Position numbers and translations under genes: made by a program
Notes under the pieces: generated by a model
Seen by the model: the letters and a program-made list of their open reading frames with translations, nothing else
The model's database searches: none
What the model was told of the DNA's origin: nothing
From: Nephrocerus scutellatus
Lineage: Eukaryota > Arthropoda > Insecta > Diptera > Pipunculidae
Assembly: GCA_947095585.1 (NCBI GenBank)
Contig: OX352765.1
Coordinates: forward strand, 77,917,976 to 77,981,975
DNA length: 64,000 nucleotides
Direction of reading: 5' to 3'
Part shown: piece after piece, positions 20,946 through 33,059 of the stretch
Layout: each line of letters opens with the position of its first letter
How positions within the stretch are numbered: position 1 is the first letter of the stretch

Positions 20946-21280
20946 AAGTAAAACTAAATTACAAGGAAATGAACCTTGGTTACAAAGCAATAAACCCAAT
21001 TGACAATTAAACTCCGGAATATTTTTTTCAATTGTTGGATGAATCCTTCCACAACTTTTTGTTGAACGTTTTGAACATTAATGTCTCTAGCCACAAAGAT
21101 GAATAATTTTTCTCTGGTAGTTTTAAGAAGAACTTTCGTTTAACTTTGATTTAAAAAAAAGAACCCATAAAAATTACAATTTTGCATGTAAATTCCCTAA
21201 GAGGAGAAACATATGTGTGCAAAGTTTGATACGGGTTATTTTGGAAAAATTTTATTAACAAATGTTTTCCATATAAGATA
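20946..21280. other. 3' flank of copy D
   Basis: Sequence around 20935-21030 (GAAATGAACCTTGGTTACAA, AGCAATAAACCCAATTG) matches the 3' flank of copy F better than that of copy C. From about 21140 it is AT-rich with no gene. Confidence 0.5.
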
Positions 21281-21545
21281 CACATGTATTTAAAATTTAA
21301 AGAAATCGGGCTAATTTTAAAAAAAAATTTGTATAGGCTTCCTCGGCTCTCAGGGCCCGTTCACCCCAATAATTTAACAGAAAGTTTTGTCCATCGGAGA
21401 TACACATGTGCTAAAAATTTGAAGAAATCGGCCAAATGTTTAATATTTTTTTATGGGCCCTCAGAGCCCTTTCGCTCCAAAAATTTTACAAAAAATTTTG
21501 TCCATCGGAAATATTTACAAAAAGTGTTGTTGTCCATCCATACGT
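21281..21545 (-). repeat. Inverted copy of the 3740-4560 repeat family
   Basis: Contains TTTGTCCATCGGAGATACAC, GAAGAAATCGG and GGGCCC-type patches, the reverse complement of the units at 3960-4500. Two to three units are visible. The overlapping ORFs look accidental. Confidence 0.6.
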
Positions 21546-21699
21546 GGGCTGAGAACGAATTTTTTCGCTTTATTTGCTTATGTAAATGTCCACAGTCCAC
21601 TAAGCGAAACTCAAGTATTTGAGAATTCTGATACTTCAGATTTAAATCTATCTGGATATAGCTTAGTGCCATTATTTTTCTCACGACACGCGGGCTCGC

Positions 21700-23976
21700 A
21701 TTTTATGTCCGTAGTGATGTTGCGTTCAAACTTTTGCCTTAATCAAGCCAATGTTCCAATGCGGAATTTAATTTCATATGGCTGAGAGTAATGGTACAAG
21801 GGCGCATCATCCACTACTGCTTTCTTTATAGAAGTCCCAACATAGACGGAGTTTCAACTCTTCACGAATTTGATGCACTGGCTGATTCAATTGCAAGAAT
21901 TGTCACAAGTGATGATAACACTGAAATCGTTATTGCGGGCGATTGCAATATACACAATTCCGGGTGGTTTCGCCATTCTGGCCAGACAACACCCGTAGGA
22001 AGGGATGTTGAGTTGTTCGCTGAGTTAAATCACCTTACTCAGCTTGTAAATGAGCCTAAAAGAATACCTGACATTGCAAATCATTCCGCGAACACCCTTG
22101 ACTTGTTCCTTACCTCTCGTCCTGATAATTACTCTGTCAATGTATTATCGCCTCTAGGCTCGTCTGACCATTGTGTAGTTTCAGCTAATTTCTCGTTAAT
22201 AAACCACGCAGTTAGAGAAAAAAAAAACTCCCAAAAACGATAGCAACGTGGATGCAGCCGCTGATGCAATCATCACAAACATTATTCTTATTGGTATGAG
22301 AAAGTTTATCCCTTTCAGGAATAGGTTCATCAAACCAAAGGAAGATGGATGGTACGACTCGAGCTGTAAAGAGGCCTCCAGGATTAGAGAGGTAGGCTTT
22401 CGGTTTTACAAAGCAAAGCCTACTGAGGAAAACCGAACCAATTTTAAACGAGCCAGAAATGATTGCAATGCTCATCTTCGGCGAGTCAAAAATTGAGGCA
22501 AAAAATACTACAATGTCCCAAAGGTAGTAAAAATATTTGGTCATTCGTGAAGAGAATCAAAAATACAGCCTCGTCGTCAATTCCAACGCTCATTCCAGTT
22601 GTCAACTCTATAGACAAAGCCAATCTGTTTGCTGCACATTTTGCAGCTAGCTCCACGCTTCCAGATTGTGCATTGATGCCGCCTGCACCTCCGAGTCTTA
22701 AACACTCTATGGGACAGATCTTAATTCGTACTCGTGCAGTTGCTAGACAAAATTCACAAATCCGCTGGGCCAGATGGTATTTCCTCATTAGTTCTGAAGA
22801 GGTGTTCTTCCAAGCTGGCATTACCATTGCGTAAGCTTTTCCATCTATCCTATTCTTCTGGACTCTTCCCGGGAAGTTAAAAACAGCCTTTGTCCAGCTC
22901 ATACCCAAAAAAGGCGAGCCGTCGTATCCGACTTCGTACCGACCTATAGCACTTGCATCCATTCTTTCCAAGGTCATGGAAACACTGATAAATTTTCAGA
23001 TCATGAAATATCTTGAAACCAACCAAATCCTTAGTGACTGGCAGTATGGATTTTGTGGGCAACGTTCTACTGGTGATTTGATGGTATATCTCACCGAACA
23101 GTGAAACCGGTCTTTGCATCAATTTGGAGAAAGCAAAGCTGTTGCACTCGATATTTCTAAGGCATTTGACAGAGATTGGCATCAAGCTCTTTTGTCTAAA
23201 ATGCGTGCTTATGGAGTCGATGAAAAACTGGCTATTCTTAGCATCTATCGAACAAAGCTGTGAGCTGGTTAAATGTTACTGCTTCATTGGATTAGAAGCT
23301 ATCTTTTAAACCGCTCAATTCAAGTTGTTTTGAACGGTTTCAAGTCTAAAGTACATTACTTAAATGCTGGCGTTCCCCAGGGCTCTGTTTTGTCCCCTAC
23401 TCTCTTCTTTTAGAATTTAACGCTTCCAAAACCCAATGCTGTCTCCTGTCGTCCAAGCGAATCCTTAACCCCATGCCATTATCCATGAATGGCACTAGCA
23501 TCGAGGAAACTGAAAATCGCGCAATTCTCGGTATGTGCGTTAACGACAAGCTTCGTTGGAATGACCACATATTTACCGTCGCCAAAAACGCTGCGAAATG
23601 TTTAGGTTTTCTAGCCCGGTGCAAGAAATATTTCACTCCCTCTGATCTGGCTACTATCTAGAAGGATTTTATTTGCCCTAAACTTGAGTACAATTGTCAT
23701 ATCTGGTCTGATGCGCCTAAAACCACCTTGCATCAACTAGATAGAAAACGTTACCGTGCGATAAAACTTATCGTTGACGAAAACATTGCAAAATCAATAG
23801 ATTGGCTTGAACACCGCAGGAACGTCTCCTTTTGTCACTCTTTTAACGCTTCTTCCACCAGCGGTGCTCAAGAGAAATAGGCAGTTGCATGCCACCTCTC
23901 CTTGAATTCAACCGCCATACTCGTGGCGCTCTAAATGCTCATCAGTTTACCCTCAAGCCCATCTTCGGACGTAAAG
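21700..23976 (+). mobile_element. CR1/Jockey-superfamily element: endonuclease and RT pieces
   Basis: The plus strand reads endonuclease (21791-22243: IHYCFLYRSPN, VIAGDCNIHNSGW, LGSSDHCVVSANFS, all expected endonuclease motifs). Then come a linker (22248-22496), RT pieces with frame changes (22463-23340, e.g. STGDLMVYLTEQ and GVPQGSVLSPT-like near 23370) and the C-terminal RT tail (23420-23976, ILGMCVNDKLRWNDHIF). Part of the central RT with the FADD box is deleted near 23400. A stop at 23659 and others inactivate it. The element is split by the piggyBac at 23981 and resumes at 26783. Confidence 0.75.
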
Positions 23977-23980
23977 TTAA
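23977..23980. other. TTAA target site, left side of piggyBac
   Basis: TTAA immediately before the CCCGAATTTGGCCAG terminal repeat, matched by TTAA at 26783-26786. Duplicated TTAA is the hallmark of piggyBac insertion. Confidence 0.9.
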
Positions 23981-26782
23981 CCCGAATTTGGCCAGAGATA
24001 CCATATGGTATCATTGCAATACTGCAATAAACGGAAGAATTTTGACACAACGAAAATAATTTTTGAATGTGTGAGTATGAATAATTTTTTATTACAAATG
24101 GCATCGAACACCTGCGTTGTTTTTTCGTCAGTTCGGTGTTGCATTTCAAGGTGACAAGTGTTTAAAATTGGTGATATTTTATTTTTGGTCAAAATAGACA
24201 AAATGGATTACATGAAACGGTAAAATATTGTATTTTTATTTAAATATTGTTATTTTGTTTTGTAATAATAAATTATTTTACTTCTAAATATATTAGCTGG
24301 TTGTGGGATAGTTATTTAAAAAAAAAAAAATTATTTTGACCTAATTATTTTACGTTTTTTAGCCGTGATACCATATGGTAGCACTGGCCATTTCCTTGAT
24401 ATTTTTATTTACTATGTGTTTTGTGCGAAGTGTTGTATATTGAATACATTGACGCCGTTATAAAGCTGTGTTGTTGTATATATATGTGGGTTGCTGTATG
24501 TATATTATAAATATATATTATAGATGTCAAAATTAAAATGTAATTACACGATTTTTATAGAAAATTAACACTCAAAGAAGCACTGGACTATTTGGAGGAA
24601 ATTGCTTCCGATGATGAATCTAATACAGTACCACAGGCTTTATATATTGAACCTCCCGCAAACGAAAATGGATTTATCAGTGGAGAAGATGACGATGTGG
24701 AAGACGGAGAAGGTACTCCTGATAATGTGTGTGCAGCTCAATTGAAATCAAATTGTGAAATTGTTTTTAATAGTGGAGAACGAATATCATCCGATTTTGC
24801 CGATGACAATGACTCATTGTGAAGATATTGAAATATTCGAAGGAATTCCAAATTTGTCAGGCCCGAACGACGCGGTATTTTCCGGCACAGATAGTTTAAC
24901 CGAAAAAGATCTGCCCTCAACATCAACTAGCAAAAAACGGTTCATAGCTTCAGGTTTACCACCACCAAAACGTTCTAAGAATGCCAATGACGTTGTTTGG
25001 ATAAACGCAACATCAAACGCTGCTCAGCCAATATTTCCTCAAACGAATTATAGAGACTGTGCTAATATTAATCCGCATGAACAATTTGAAAAGTTTTGCG
25101 ATAATGATTTGTTAGAACTTATTATTCGCGAGTCTACTAAATATGCAATTTTTCTTGGCAAACCAAATCCAAATATAACTTTAGCTGAAATAAAAGTGTT
25201 TATCGGGATACTAATAATAAGTGGATATTCTCTTCAATCAAATTCCGAATCCTATTGGTCAAGTGAATCAGATTTACGCAATGAAATGATATATAATTCC
25301 ATGAGAAAAAATCGATTCAAAGAAATATCACGGTTTCTTCATTTTGAAGATAGTAACAAGAATGGCGGTAGTGATAAAATGTGGAAGCTTCGTTCAATTA
25401 CGGATCATTTGAAATCTAATATGATCAAGCATTTTCATTCTGAACGAAACCTATCGTTCGATGAAAGCATGATCGCTTATTTCGGTCGTCACGGATGCAA
25501 ACAATTTATAAAAGGCAAACCACTACGTTTCGGTTACAAGGTATGGTCTCTTTGCACTCCATCCGGTTACTTAGTAAATTTTGAAATATACCAAGGGAAA
25601 AACCCTAGAGCTAATACGGCATATGAGGAAAGCTTTGGTAAATGTATTGCACCATTGTTCAATATGATAGATGATTTTGATTCCGATGTAAGACTGCTCC
25701 CATTTTCTTTCTACTTCGACAACCTATTTACTGGGATTCCAGCATTAGCATATTTAAAATCTCGTGGGTACGATGCAACAGGAACGATTCGTGAAAATCG
25801 AATTCCAAAAAATTGCCCACTGTTGAAAAAAGCTGATCTCAAATCAAAAGATCGGGGGTTCATGACCAGCAAATCGATTAAAGGTTCCGATATTCATTTG
25901 ACGAAATGGGTTGATAATGCAGTGGTTTGTTTAGCATCAACTTCTTTTGGAATAAATCCAGTGTCGCAAGTGCAAAGATACTCTGCAGCTGCAAAAAAAA
26001 AAATATTAGTACCTCGACCATGCGTTGTTGATTTTTATAACAAAAATATGTGTGGAGTAGATAAAATGGACCAAAACATTAGCTTGTACCGTATTGGTAT
26101 AAAAGGGAAAAAGTGGTGGAGCTGCATTTTTACTTGGTTGATCGACGCATCCATTCACAACGCATGGCAATTACACAGAACACAACAGGCTATCAGCCAT
26201 AAACAGTTCAGACGAGAATTGGCTACCTACTACTGTGTACACTATGGTTCAGCTCCTAAGTCCACTGGGAATATAAAGCGTAATCAAACCTCGTCGGATG
26301 CATTACGTTTTGATAACGTTGGTCATTATGTGCGACCTATAAACAATAGACGTAGATGCGCTGGCATAAACTGTTCATCGTTTGGTCGAACAATTTGCGG
26401 CAAATGCGACAAAGGCCTCTGTGTTAAGTGTTTTGAGGGGTATCATACTACTAATTAACAATAACTAAAATAATATAGGTAAACAAAACATGTATACAAT
26501 AAAAATTCAGCTTCAAAAATTTGAAATACAAAATATAGTTTACAAGTTTATCATAATATAAAACGTATTTTCATTCAGTATTAAAATTTTTCGATGAAAT
26601 TTAATCATCGCTGATCGGCCAGTGATACCATATGGTATCGTCCCTAAAACACCCTTTTCTAGAAAAGTGTATTATTTTAAAAAAAAATCGTTAATGTAGA
26701 AGGGCCCTAATGCCATCAATAAATAGAATTCGGTGCAAAAAAAAAAAAAAATGAAAAAAAAATGTTTCTGGCCGAATTCGGG
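23981..26782 (+). mobile_element. piggyBac-family transposon, 2802 bp, both ends present
   Basis: Terminal repeats: CCCGAATTTGGCCAG at the left and CTGGCCGAATTCGGG at the right, 14 of 15 matching, flanked by TTAA on both sides. Subterminal copies of the 16-bp perfect palindrome GATACCATATGGTATC lie at 23997-24012 and 26624-26639, with a near copy at 24367-24382. The element carries one transposase gene on the plus strand. It interrupts the CR1-like RT frame, whose flanks join cleanly across it. Ends, target sites and most of the transposase are intact, so insertion was fairly recent. Confidence 0.9.
24203..26458 (+). pseudogene. piggyBac transposase, two exons, one apparent frame break
   Basis: A likely first exon 24203-24219 (MDYMKR) joins through an intron (GTAAAA donor, TTTATAG acceptor) to 24561, giving KLTLKEALDYLEEIASDDES in frame. 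This acidic N-terminus stays open to a stop at 24822. The rest is open in another frame to 26458 (overlapping frame about 24755-26458), so there is one frameshift near 24800-24820. The catalytic domain follows: SFDESMIAYFG (first Asp, about 25458), FYFDNLFTG (second, about 25720) and MCGVDKMDQN (third, about 26060). A Cys-rich C-terminal finger ends it (CAGINCSSFGRTICGKCDKG). All three Asp residues are present. Without the frameshift the size would be normal for the family. Confidence 0.8.
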
Positions 26783-26965
26783 TTAAGTTCAGGGATTCGT
26801 TCTTCAGCCGTACAACACGTATGTGGAATGCTCTGCCAAGCTCTGTCCTTCCACATCACTATGATCCACAGGCATTCAAAACACAAGCTCATAGAAATCT
26901 CCTCTTTTCTTCTCCTTTTCCTTAACGCCCACGCTGTGCCAAGCATATAGCCGAACATAATAAGG
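26783..26965 (+). mobile_element. 3' continuation of the interrupted CR1-like element
   Basis: After the right TTAA the plus strand resumes the RT tail (frame-shifted remains of SFFSRTTRMWNALPSSV), ending near AAGCATATAGCCGAACATAA. It matches the 3' region of the copy at 6870-7040 (opposite strand). Its last part, ATAGATTAAGACTTAAGTTA with AATAAAGCCGTAATG, is displaced to 27842-27880 by the next element. Confidence 0.7.
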
Positions 26966-27841
26966 GTGCATAATAAGGAACCCCTTTTTGCGTGCGCAAA
27001 TTATAAAAGAATAAAAAAAAATGTTAACAGCTGCCTGGGGATAAAAATAAATGGTGATCTTTCTTGCTCTAACCATATTAACTTTATTGTCAGTCGCATA
27101 TATGGTATATTGCGCAAGTTATGGCTAACTAGTTATTTTACACCATTGGAAACTAGACGCATGCTGGTGAAATCCTTAATTCTACCTAATATTCTCTTTG
27201 TAGATGTAATATATAGCAAACTTGACTCCCACTCGGAACATAAGCTGTTGGTGGCTTGCAATGACGCGATTCGATACGTGCATAAACTTCGTAGATACGA
27301 TCACACCTCAGCCCTGTTCAATAAAGTTTTCGGTTGCCCTCTGAGGCGGCTTCTGGACGCCAGAAACTGTATCTTCCTACATAATATCATTGTAGCACGT
27401 ACCCCGGCGTACCTATTCAATAAACTGCGTTTTACCCGATCCTCCAGGAATAGTACTCTTATTATACCGAAATATAATTTTCTTAATTCCTCAAGGCACT
27501 TCCTCGTTCATGCCACTCATTGCCGCCTTCTATAAAATTAATTGCTAACGCATCGCGCTTCCGGAGGGCTATCTACGATCATTATAATTTGCAATAATTC
27601 CCCCATGAACCCTGCTTTCTATTACTTCATTCCCTCCTTTTTTTCTTTTTCTGTATTCTTTATTTTAGTTTGTTTTTAACCTCTAAATTTTCTACTTTAT
27701 CGAGTATTATTATCTCAAGTTTGTTAGCTTATATCACAGTTTCACACTTGCATTTATTAGCTAAAAAAAACTGTGTACACTACAAGACTCAGTCTTTTGT
27801 ACTTATACTTAAGATCATAAATAAAAATGAAATGAAATGAA
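26966..27841 (+). mobile_element. Non-LTR retrotransposon 3' end inserted in the CR1-like tail
   Basis: An open segment 26966-27535 (189 residues) contains CLGIKINGDLSCSNHINFIV, LTSYFTPLETRRMLVKSLI and a C-terminal RT tail, another member of the CR1/Jockey superfamily. About 290 bp of 3' UTR follows, ending in an (ATGAA)n-type tail (AAAATGAAATGAAATGAA, to 27841). It is 5' truncated. Sequence on both sides belongs to the older element, so this is a nested insertion. Confidence 0.65.
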
Positions 27842-27884
27842 CATAGATTAAGACTTAAGTTAAAAATAAAGCCGTAATGTTAAT

Positions 27885-29694
27885 ATATTTTATAATTTTT
27901 ATAAGTTGTATCTCTTCTTTTCTTCTTTATGTCCTGTATCCCCGTGTGGGTCCTAGGGCCTCTACTACGCCTACGCGCCATCGCGTGCGGTTCCTGGCAA
28001 TGAGCTTCAGCTCTCTCCAACTCTTTCCCAATTGCCGTGCCTCCTTCTAACTGTTCTGCACCATGTATTTCTCGGACAACCTGTTCTTCTACCATTCTGA
28101 GATAACGGGTTCCATTGCATTGCGTAGTTTGCTATGGAAATGTCGCCTTTTCGGAGTGTATGACCAATCCACTGCCACTTCCGTCGTTGGATGGTTGTGC
28201 CTATTGGTTCCTGACCCGTTATCTGGTAAAGATGTTCGTTAGAGATACGGTTAGGCCAGAAAACCCTTAAGATGTTCCGTAGGTACCTATTTACGAATGT
28301 TTGTAGTCTTTTTGTGGTAGTAGCGGTCACCTTCCAAGTGCTGCACCCATTACAACAGCACAGATTCAACATTTGAGCGGAACAGTCGCAGCTTGGTGTT
28401 TAAACTGATCGCATTGCTTCGCCGTATCATCGACATCATTCCAAACACTGATTTTGCTTTGCCGATTCGGTTGACAATGTCCTGTTCGGTTCCACCTTCG
28501 GTCGAGCTCAAGACAATACTCCCAAGATATTGGAAACTCTCTACTCTCTCTACCGGTTGTCCAGCAATGTTAACTTGAGCTACTAAGTTAGTGGCGAGGT
28601 TGATGATTTTGGTTTTGGCAGTATTCAAACCCGCAACATTTGTCTCCCTTTCCACATTTGTTGTCATTTGGTGCTGCTCCATAATCCTGTGTGAGAGTAA
28701 ACAAACGTCGTCAGCGTAGTCCAAATGTTTGAGTTGCGATTTAAGAGTCCAACGAATTCCTCCGTTTCCAGTAGATAAAGCTGCGCGAAGCACATCGCTA
28801 ATCACCAACAAAAAAAGTATCGACGATAGAATGCAACCTTGTCGTACCCCACTTAGGATCTCGAATTCCTCTGACAGCTTTTCTCTATGTAGCACATGAC
28901 ATTTAGAGCCATCATAGGCTGTTTTAATAATAGCTATTAGTTTATCGGGTATACCTCTCCTGCGCTAGGCGAACCAGATAAACTGTCTGTTGACACTGTC
29001 AAACGCCTTCTCAAAATCGATGAACAGCAGATGTAGTGGTGACCGGAATTCAACGCACTGTTCAATAATGATCCGCAGGGTGTTGATGTGGTCTACACAG
29101 GAGGATCCAGTGTGGAAACCTGTTTGTTCGGAATCGAGTGTATCTTCCAGATGATCCTCGTCTGAAACGAGTACGGCACCATCTAGGCCTTTCACCGGAT
29201 TACCACCTGTCAGCTCTTTGGTGATTCTGTAAACGGTTCTGCTATCGCACTTGCTCGCTGCTTCCTCTGCTTCTGAGGCCAGGTTGTTAATATAATTACG
29301 TTTGTCACGTCTTACACTACGCTGCACTTCTCTCATTTTGCTTCGATACAGGGACTCTAGCTCGATCATCACTGCTGCTGGTGTATCTACAATACGAGCT
29401 TTAAGTATCTTACGTTCTTCAATCCGCCTCCAGGTATCTTCGGTAAGCCACGTGCTGTGTCTTGCCTCGCTTCTACCAACAATACATTCTGCTCCAGATG
29501 TGAAAACATTTTGCACAGTCTTTCAATGTTCTGGGATGGTTGTCAGCAGTGAGCTGCTGATTGCTTCCACTCCTTGCGATAAATGATCCCTTAAATGTTG
29601 GCGTACTTAGGGGATCTTTAGCCGGTCGATGTTATACCTAGGCATTTGGATGATATTGCGGATTCTTTGGACTGATGCACTACGTAAGTGGACA
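27885..29694 (-). mobile_element. RTE-like element (second family), truncated by the assembly gap
   Basis: The minus strand reads from the gap: endonuclease/linker (29516-28965, ARHSTWLTEDTWRRIEERK), RT fingers (LLFIDFEKAFDSVNRQF near 29010), RT palm (28895-28350, with GVRQGCILS and HLDYADDVCLLSHR, both Asp kept) and the C-terminal region (28372-28007, RWKWQWIGHTLRKGD-like). Frame breaks lie near 28965 and 28360. A sister copy, truncated differently, is at 55500-57250. Confidence 0.75.
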
Positions 29695-29894
29695 NNNNNN
29701 NNNNNNNNNNNNNNNNNNNNNNNNNNNNNNNNNNNNNNNNNNNNNNNNNNNNNNNNNNNNNNNNNNNNNNNNNNNNNNNNNNNNNNNNNNNNNNNNNNNN
29801 NNNNNNNNNNNNNNNNNNNNNNNNNNNNNNNNNNNNNNNNNNNNNNNNNNNNNNNNNNNNNNNNNNNNNNNNNNNNNNNNNNNNNNNNNNNNNN
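29695..29894. other. Assembly gap (200 N)
   Basis: Exactly 200 undetermined bases between an RTE endonuclease (left) and Helitron-derived sequence (right). The length may be a placeholder. Nothing can be said about its content. Confidence 1.
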
Positions 29895-29959
29895 GTGATC
29901 ACGTTATTTATGTCTCAACAATAAACGACGATTACTTACAAAAATAAGTTTTCTATTTC

Positions 29960-31945
29960 TTTATAAAGTTGATGATATTCATTCTAATGCTTTATGGTAT
30001 ACAATATATTTTGTTTGGTTACTTGGCGCGTAAACAAATAAATCTGACGGTTCAACTGTCCATGAGAGAAGCATGGGTTTTCAAGATTAACTCCGCAAAT
30101 AATTAAAGACTGACCCTGTGATTTATTTATGGTCATTGCGAAAGCAAGCCGCACTGGAAATTGCAGTCGTTTAAATTCAAATGGTACGTCAGTTGGAATC
30201 ATTGGGATGCGGGGTATCAACACTTCTTCTCCCTTAAATTTTCCTTTTAGAATTGTTGCTTCGATTATATTGTAAATTATATTGTAAAGTAAATTTTTCA
30301 CTGATAGCCTTATGCCGTTACAAAGATGCGGTGAGTTAATATTTCGTAACATTATGACTACCGATCCTACTTTCTATTGAAGATTATGGGGTGGCAATCC
30401 TGGCAAATCCAATGAGTTTAAAAATTCTGGTGGATAATTGACGATATCATCTTGATAAGTTGCGCAATCTACTGATTTGTATGTCTTTAATTCACCTGCA
30501 ATTTCATTTTGAATGTTGAAGTTTATTTCATTTACATCCGTGTTTTTGGCAGCTAATATAGCACGTCTGCTCAACCAAAAATGATCTTTGTAATTTTGAG
30601 CTACGTTTGGGAACACCTTTTTTATGAGCTCGGTTGTTGTTTCAGTAAACTGACAAAAATCTACAGGAAATGTAATGCAGCCAGTTGTATCATCAACAGG
30701 TATTTTGCCATTACCAAGGTCAATTCACACAAATGGAGGACTTTAAACATGCATTGTTTTCATCCGCTGGCGTTGACCGTGGAATCACTGGTAATGTTTG
30801 ACGGAAATCTCCTGCTAATAAAATCATCGCTCCACCAAATCGGTTTTGATTGTTTCGCAGATCTTTCATAGTTCTGCCTAACGCATCCAAAGACTTTTTA
30901 TGTGCCATCGTGCATTCATCCCATACTATCAACTTATATTGCTGCAAAACCTTTGCCATTGCTGAGTTCTTCGAAATGTTGCAGGTCGATGTTTCATTGC
31001 TTTGAATATTAAATGGTAATTTTAGTGCAGAATGGGCTGTTCGACCTCCTTCCAATAATGTGGCTGCAATACCAGATGAAGCAAGTGCGAGTGCAATTTC
31101 ATTTTGCGAGTGAATTGTTGCTAAAATCAATGAAATCAAAAAAGTCTTTCCTGTACCACCTGGATCGTCCAAAAAGTAAATTCCTCCAGTTCCATCATTT
31201 ACAACTTTCATAAGTGAATTAAAGACATGCTTTTGTTGTTGGTTCAACAGCGTAACATTTATTTTAACTGATTCCCTTAAAGCATCGAGAACTGAAAATC
31301 TTGATTAAAAGCGTCGTGCATTTGGCGATTCGGCACGGAAATGCCTAACTGATATAATACTTTGTTTGACATCATCAAGCACATGTCTTCAATTATTATC
31401 AATGCCTCGTTGTAAATTTCTTCTGTGTATTGTAAATGTATATTTCCTGTTCTAGTGTGCGCTTTTGATGCAAAATATCGTCACACATATCATCTTCGTA
31501 TTTGATCCATAAATCAATTGGTTTTGACGGGAAGCATGTCGATATAATTATAGAAAATAATGTTCGTATTTGCTGAGGTTTTGAACAAATTACAGCATCA
31601 TTTAAGGTTTGATCCCTATGGGAATCATTTTCCATTTGCGCCACACAATCCATTTGTTTCATTTTTATATTTCAATGCCTTACAATATGGGCAAATTAAG
31701 TTCATAGATCCAATAGCAACGCATTCGTACAAACTGTAGTAACTGAAAGCCGCTCGTGAAACATTGAAAGCAGTTCGAAGACGACGCGTGTGCAGTAACC
31801 TAATCCTTTCAATTCCATTTCGATCTTCACTTTGTTCTGTATTCCGATTAGATTGAAAATTAGCTTGGTTTGTAGCATTTAGAGTTCGTCGACCCAAATT
31901 ACTGCGCCCACGTTTTGGTGGCATGGGTCTTAATGTAAACACACA
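29960..31945 (-). mobile_element. Helitron, internally deleted
   Basis: The minus strand starts with MPPKRGRSNLGRRT (about 31924), a typical Helitron protein start, and CPYCKA. It then jumps to helicase sequence: 31247-30720 has QQKHVFNSLMK, the Walker A motif DPGGTGKTF, SSGIAATLLEGGRTAHSALK, Walker B VWDECTMAHK and LLAGDFRQTLPVIPR. Fragments 30616-30374 and 30352-29984 (FAMTINKSQGQS) complete the Pif1-like helicase. The Rep nuclease domain and most of the N-terminal half are missing, with several frame breaks. The 3' hairpin is not visible, possibly in the gap. Confidence 0.75.
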
Positions 31946-32129
31946 GAATACACAATAAAAAAAATCATTATTATTACTATAATATTGATTTCTATTTTTG
32001 TTTTACATGATATTATGATTGGTCAAAATTTTATTAAGTGACAGTGGCCAGTACTTATAATTGTCTATTTCATCACTTTTGCTCAATGATACAATCCGCT
32101 TAGCAACATTCATTTTTATTTATATAGAT
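31946..32129. other. AT-rich non-coding sequence
   Basis: Short A/T-rich segment with ATTATTATTAC-type runs, no ORF and no clear repeat. It may contain the 5' end of the Helitron. Confidence 0.35.
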
Positions 32130-32390
32130 TATTATTATATAAGGATTTATAAACATAGTTGCCCGGGGACCACCACTGGGAGGTAAAGCAAGCACTATAT
32201 CACGAACTTGGTTGTTGCGCTACTGGCTCAAAGCAATCGGGAAGCAGTCAGTAGTTTCCCGATCAATCGCAATGCAGATACCCATTTTTACATTTACTTC
32301 TTTTTAATTTTAGCTGCTGCAGGTTTTCCCAACTATCATAAAACCTATTGATTTCCCCGCAAACTTGTTGGTGATTTTAATTTTTAAATT
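32130..32390. repeat. Left part of a large dispersed duplication (with 57633-57890)
   Basis: TTTATAAACATAGTTGCCCG, CCACCACTGGGA, GGTTGTTGCGCTACTGGCTC and GCTGCTGCAGGTTTTCCC occur in the same order here and at 57633-57890. Similarity continues beyond the inserted 32390-32730 segment to about 34390 (57900-59590). No coding function seen. Confidence 0.7.
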
Positions 32391-32580
32391 CTCTATATTA
32401 ACTTCGCGTGCCCGTGGCTGGCTGGCTGGCTGTGTTAAATTTTTAACCCACTTCCCAAAGTCCGATTTTATTGAAATTTTGGATACCCGTATATTTCCGG
32501 TGACAATACTTTCCATTAAAGTTTGAGAGTGATGGGGCCGCGGGGTCGGGGGGCTGCCGGCATCAAATCTTTTCATAATA
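32391..32580. repeat. Copy of the 3740-4560 repeat family
   Basis: Begins like the other copy with CTATATTAACTTCGCGTGCC and GGCTGGCTGGCTGGCTG, then CCGATTTTATTGAAATTTT and GGGGTCGGGGGGCTGCC. It sits inside the duplicated block and is absent from the sister block at 57.9k, so it inserted here afterwards or was lost there. Confidence 0.6.
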
Positions 32581-33059
32581 TATAATATAACTGTGTTTTG
32601 TGTGCCTTGTGCGCTATGTGCTGTGGGCAGCGCTGCTTGCTTTACGACTGGGGATGTTTTGTTGTTGGGTTGCAGTGCTTCGTGTGTTTCTATATTTCAG
32701 CACTTATAGTGGAATACAGTATACTTTGGTTATTAGAGAATTCACATGAAAAATTTTATGAAGAAAATTTACCTCAATTAAAAATTAGCATGGGCAAGAA
32801 AAATGGAACAGCCATCGAAATTGGATATCTGAAGATTCAAAGACGATATCACCTTTATTTAAACGCAGTTACAATGGCTAGTATTTCTTCTAAAAAATAA
32901 ACTCCTAAACAAAGTTTCCACCATTAGTATTAACAGAGCAATTTCCGTTAACATGGGTCAGGGTATACCAAAGTAAGTTTTTTCTTAAATCTCAGATAAA
33001 TGGTGTCAACATTAGAGATAGATCCTGACTGTATAACGATTTTTTTCTAAGAATATACC

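Noticed and set aside
29618..29947. ORFs across the N stretch
   Set aside because: They exist only because undetermined bases contain no stops.
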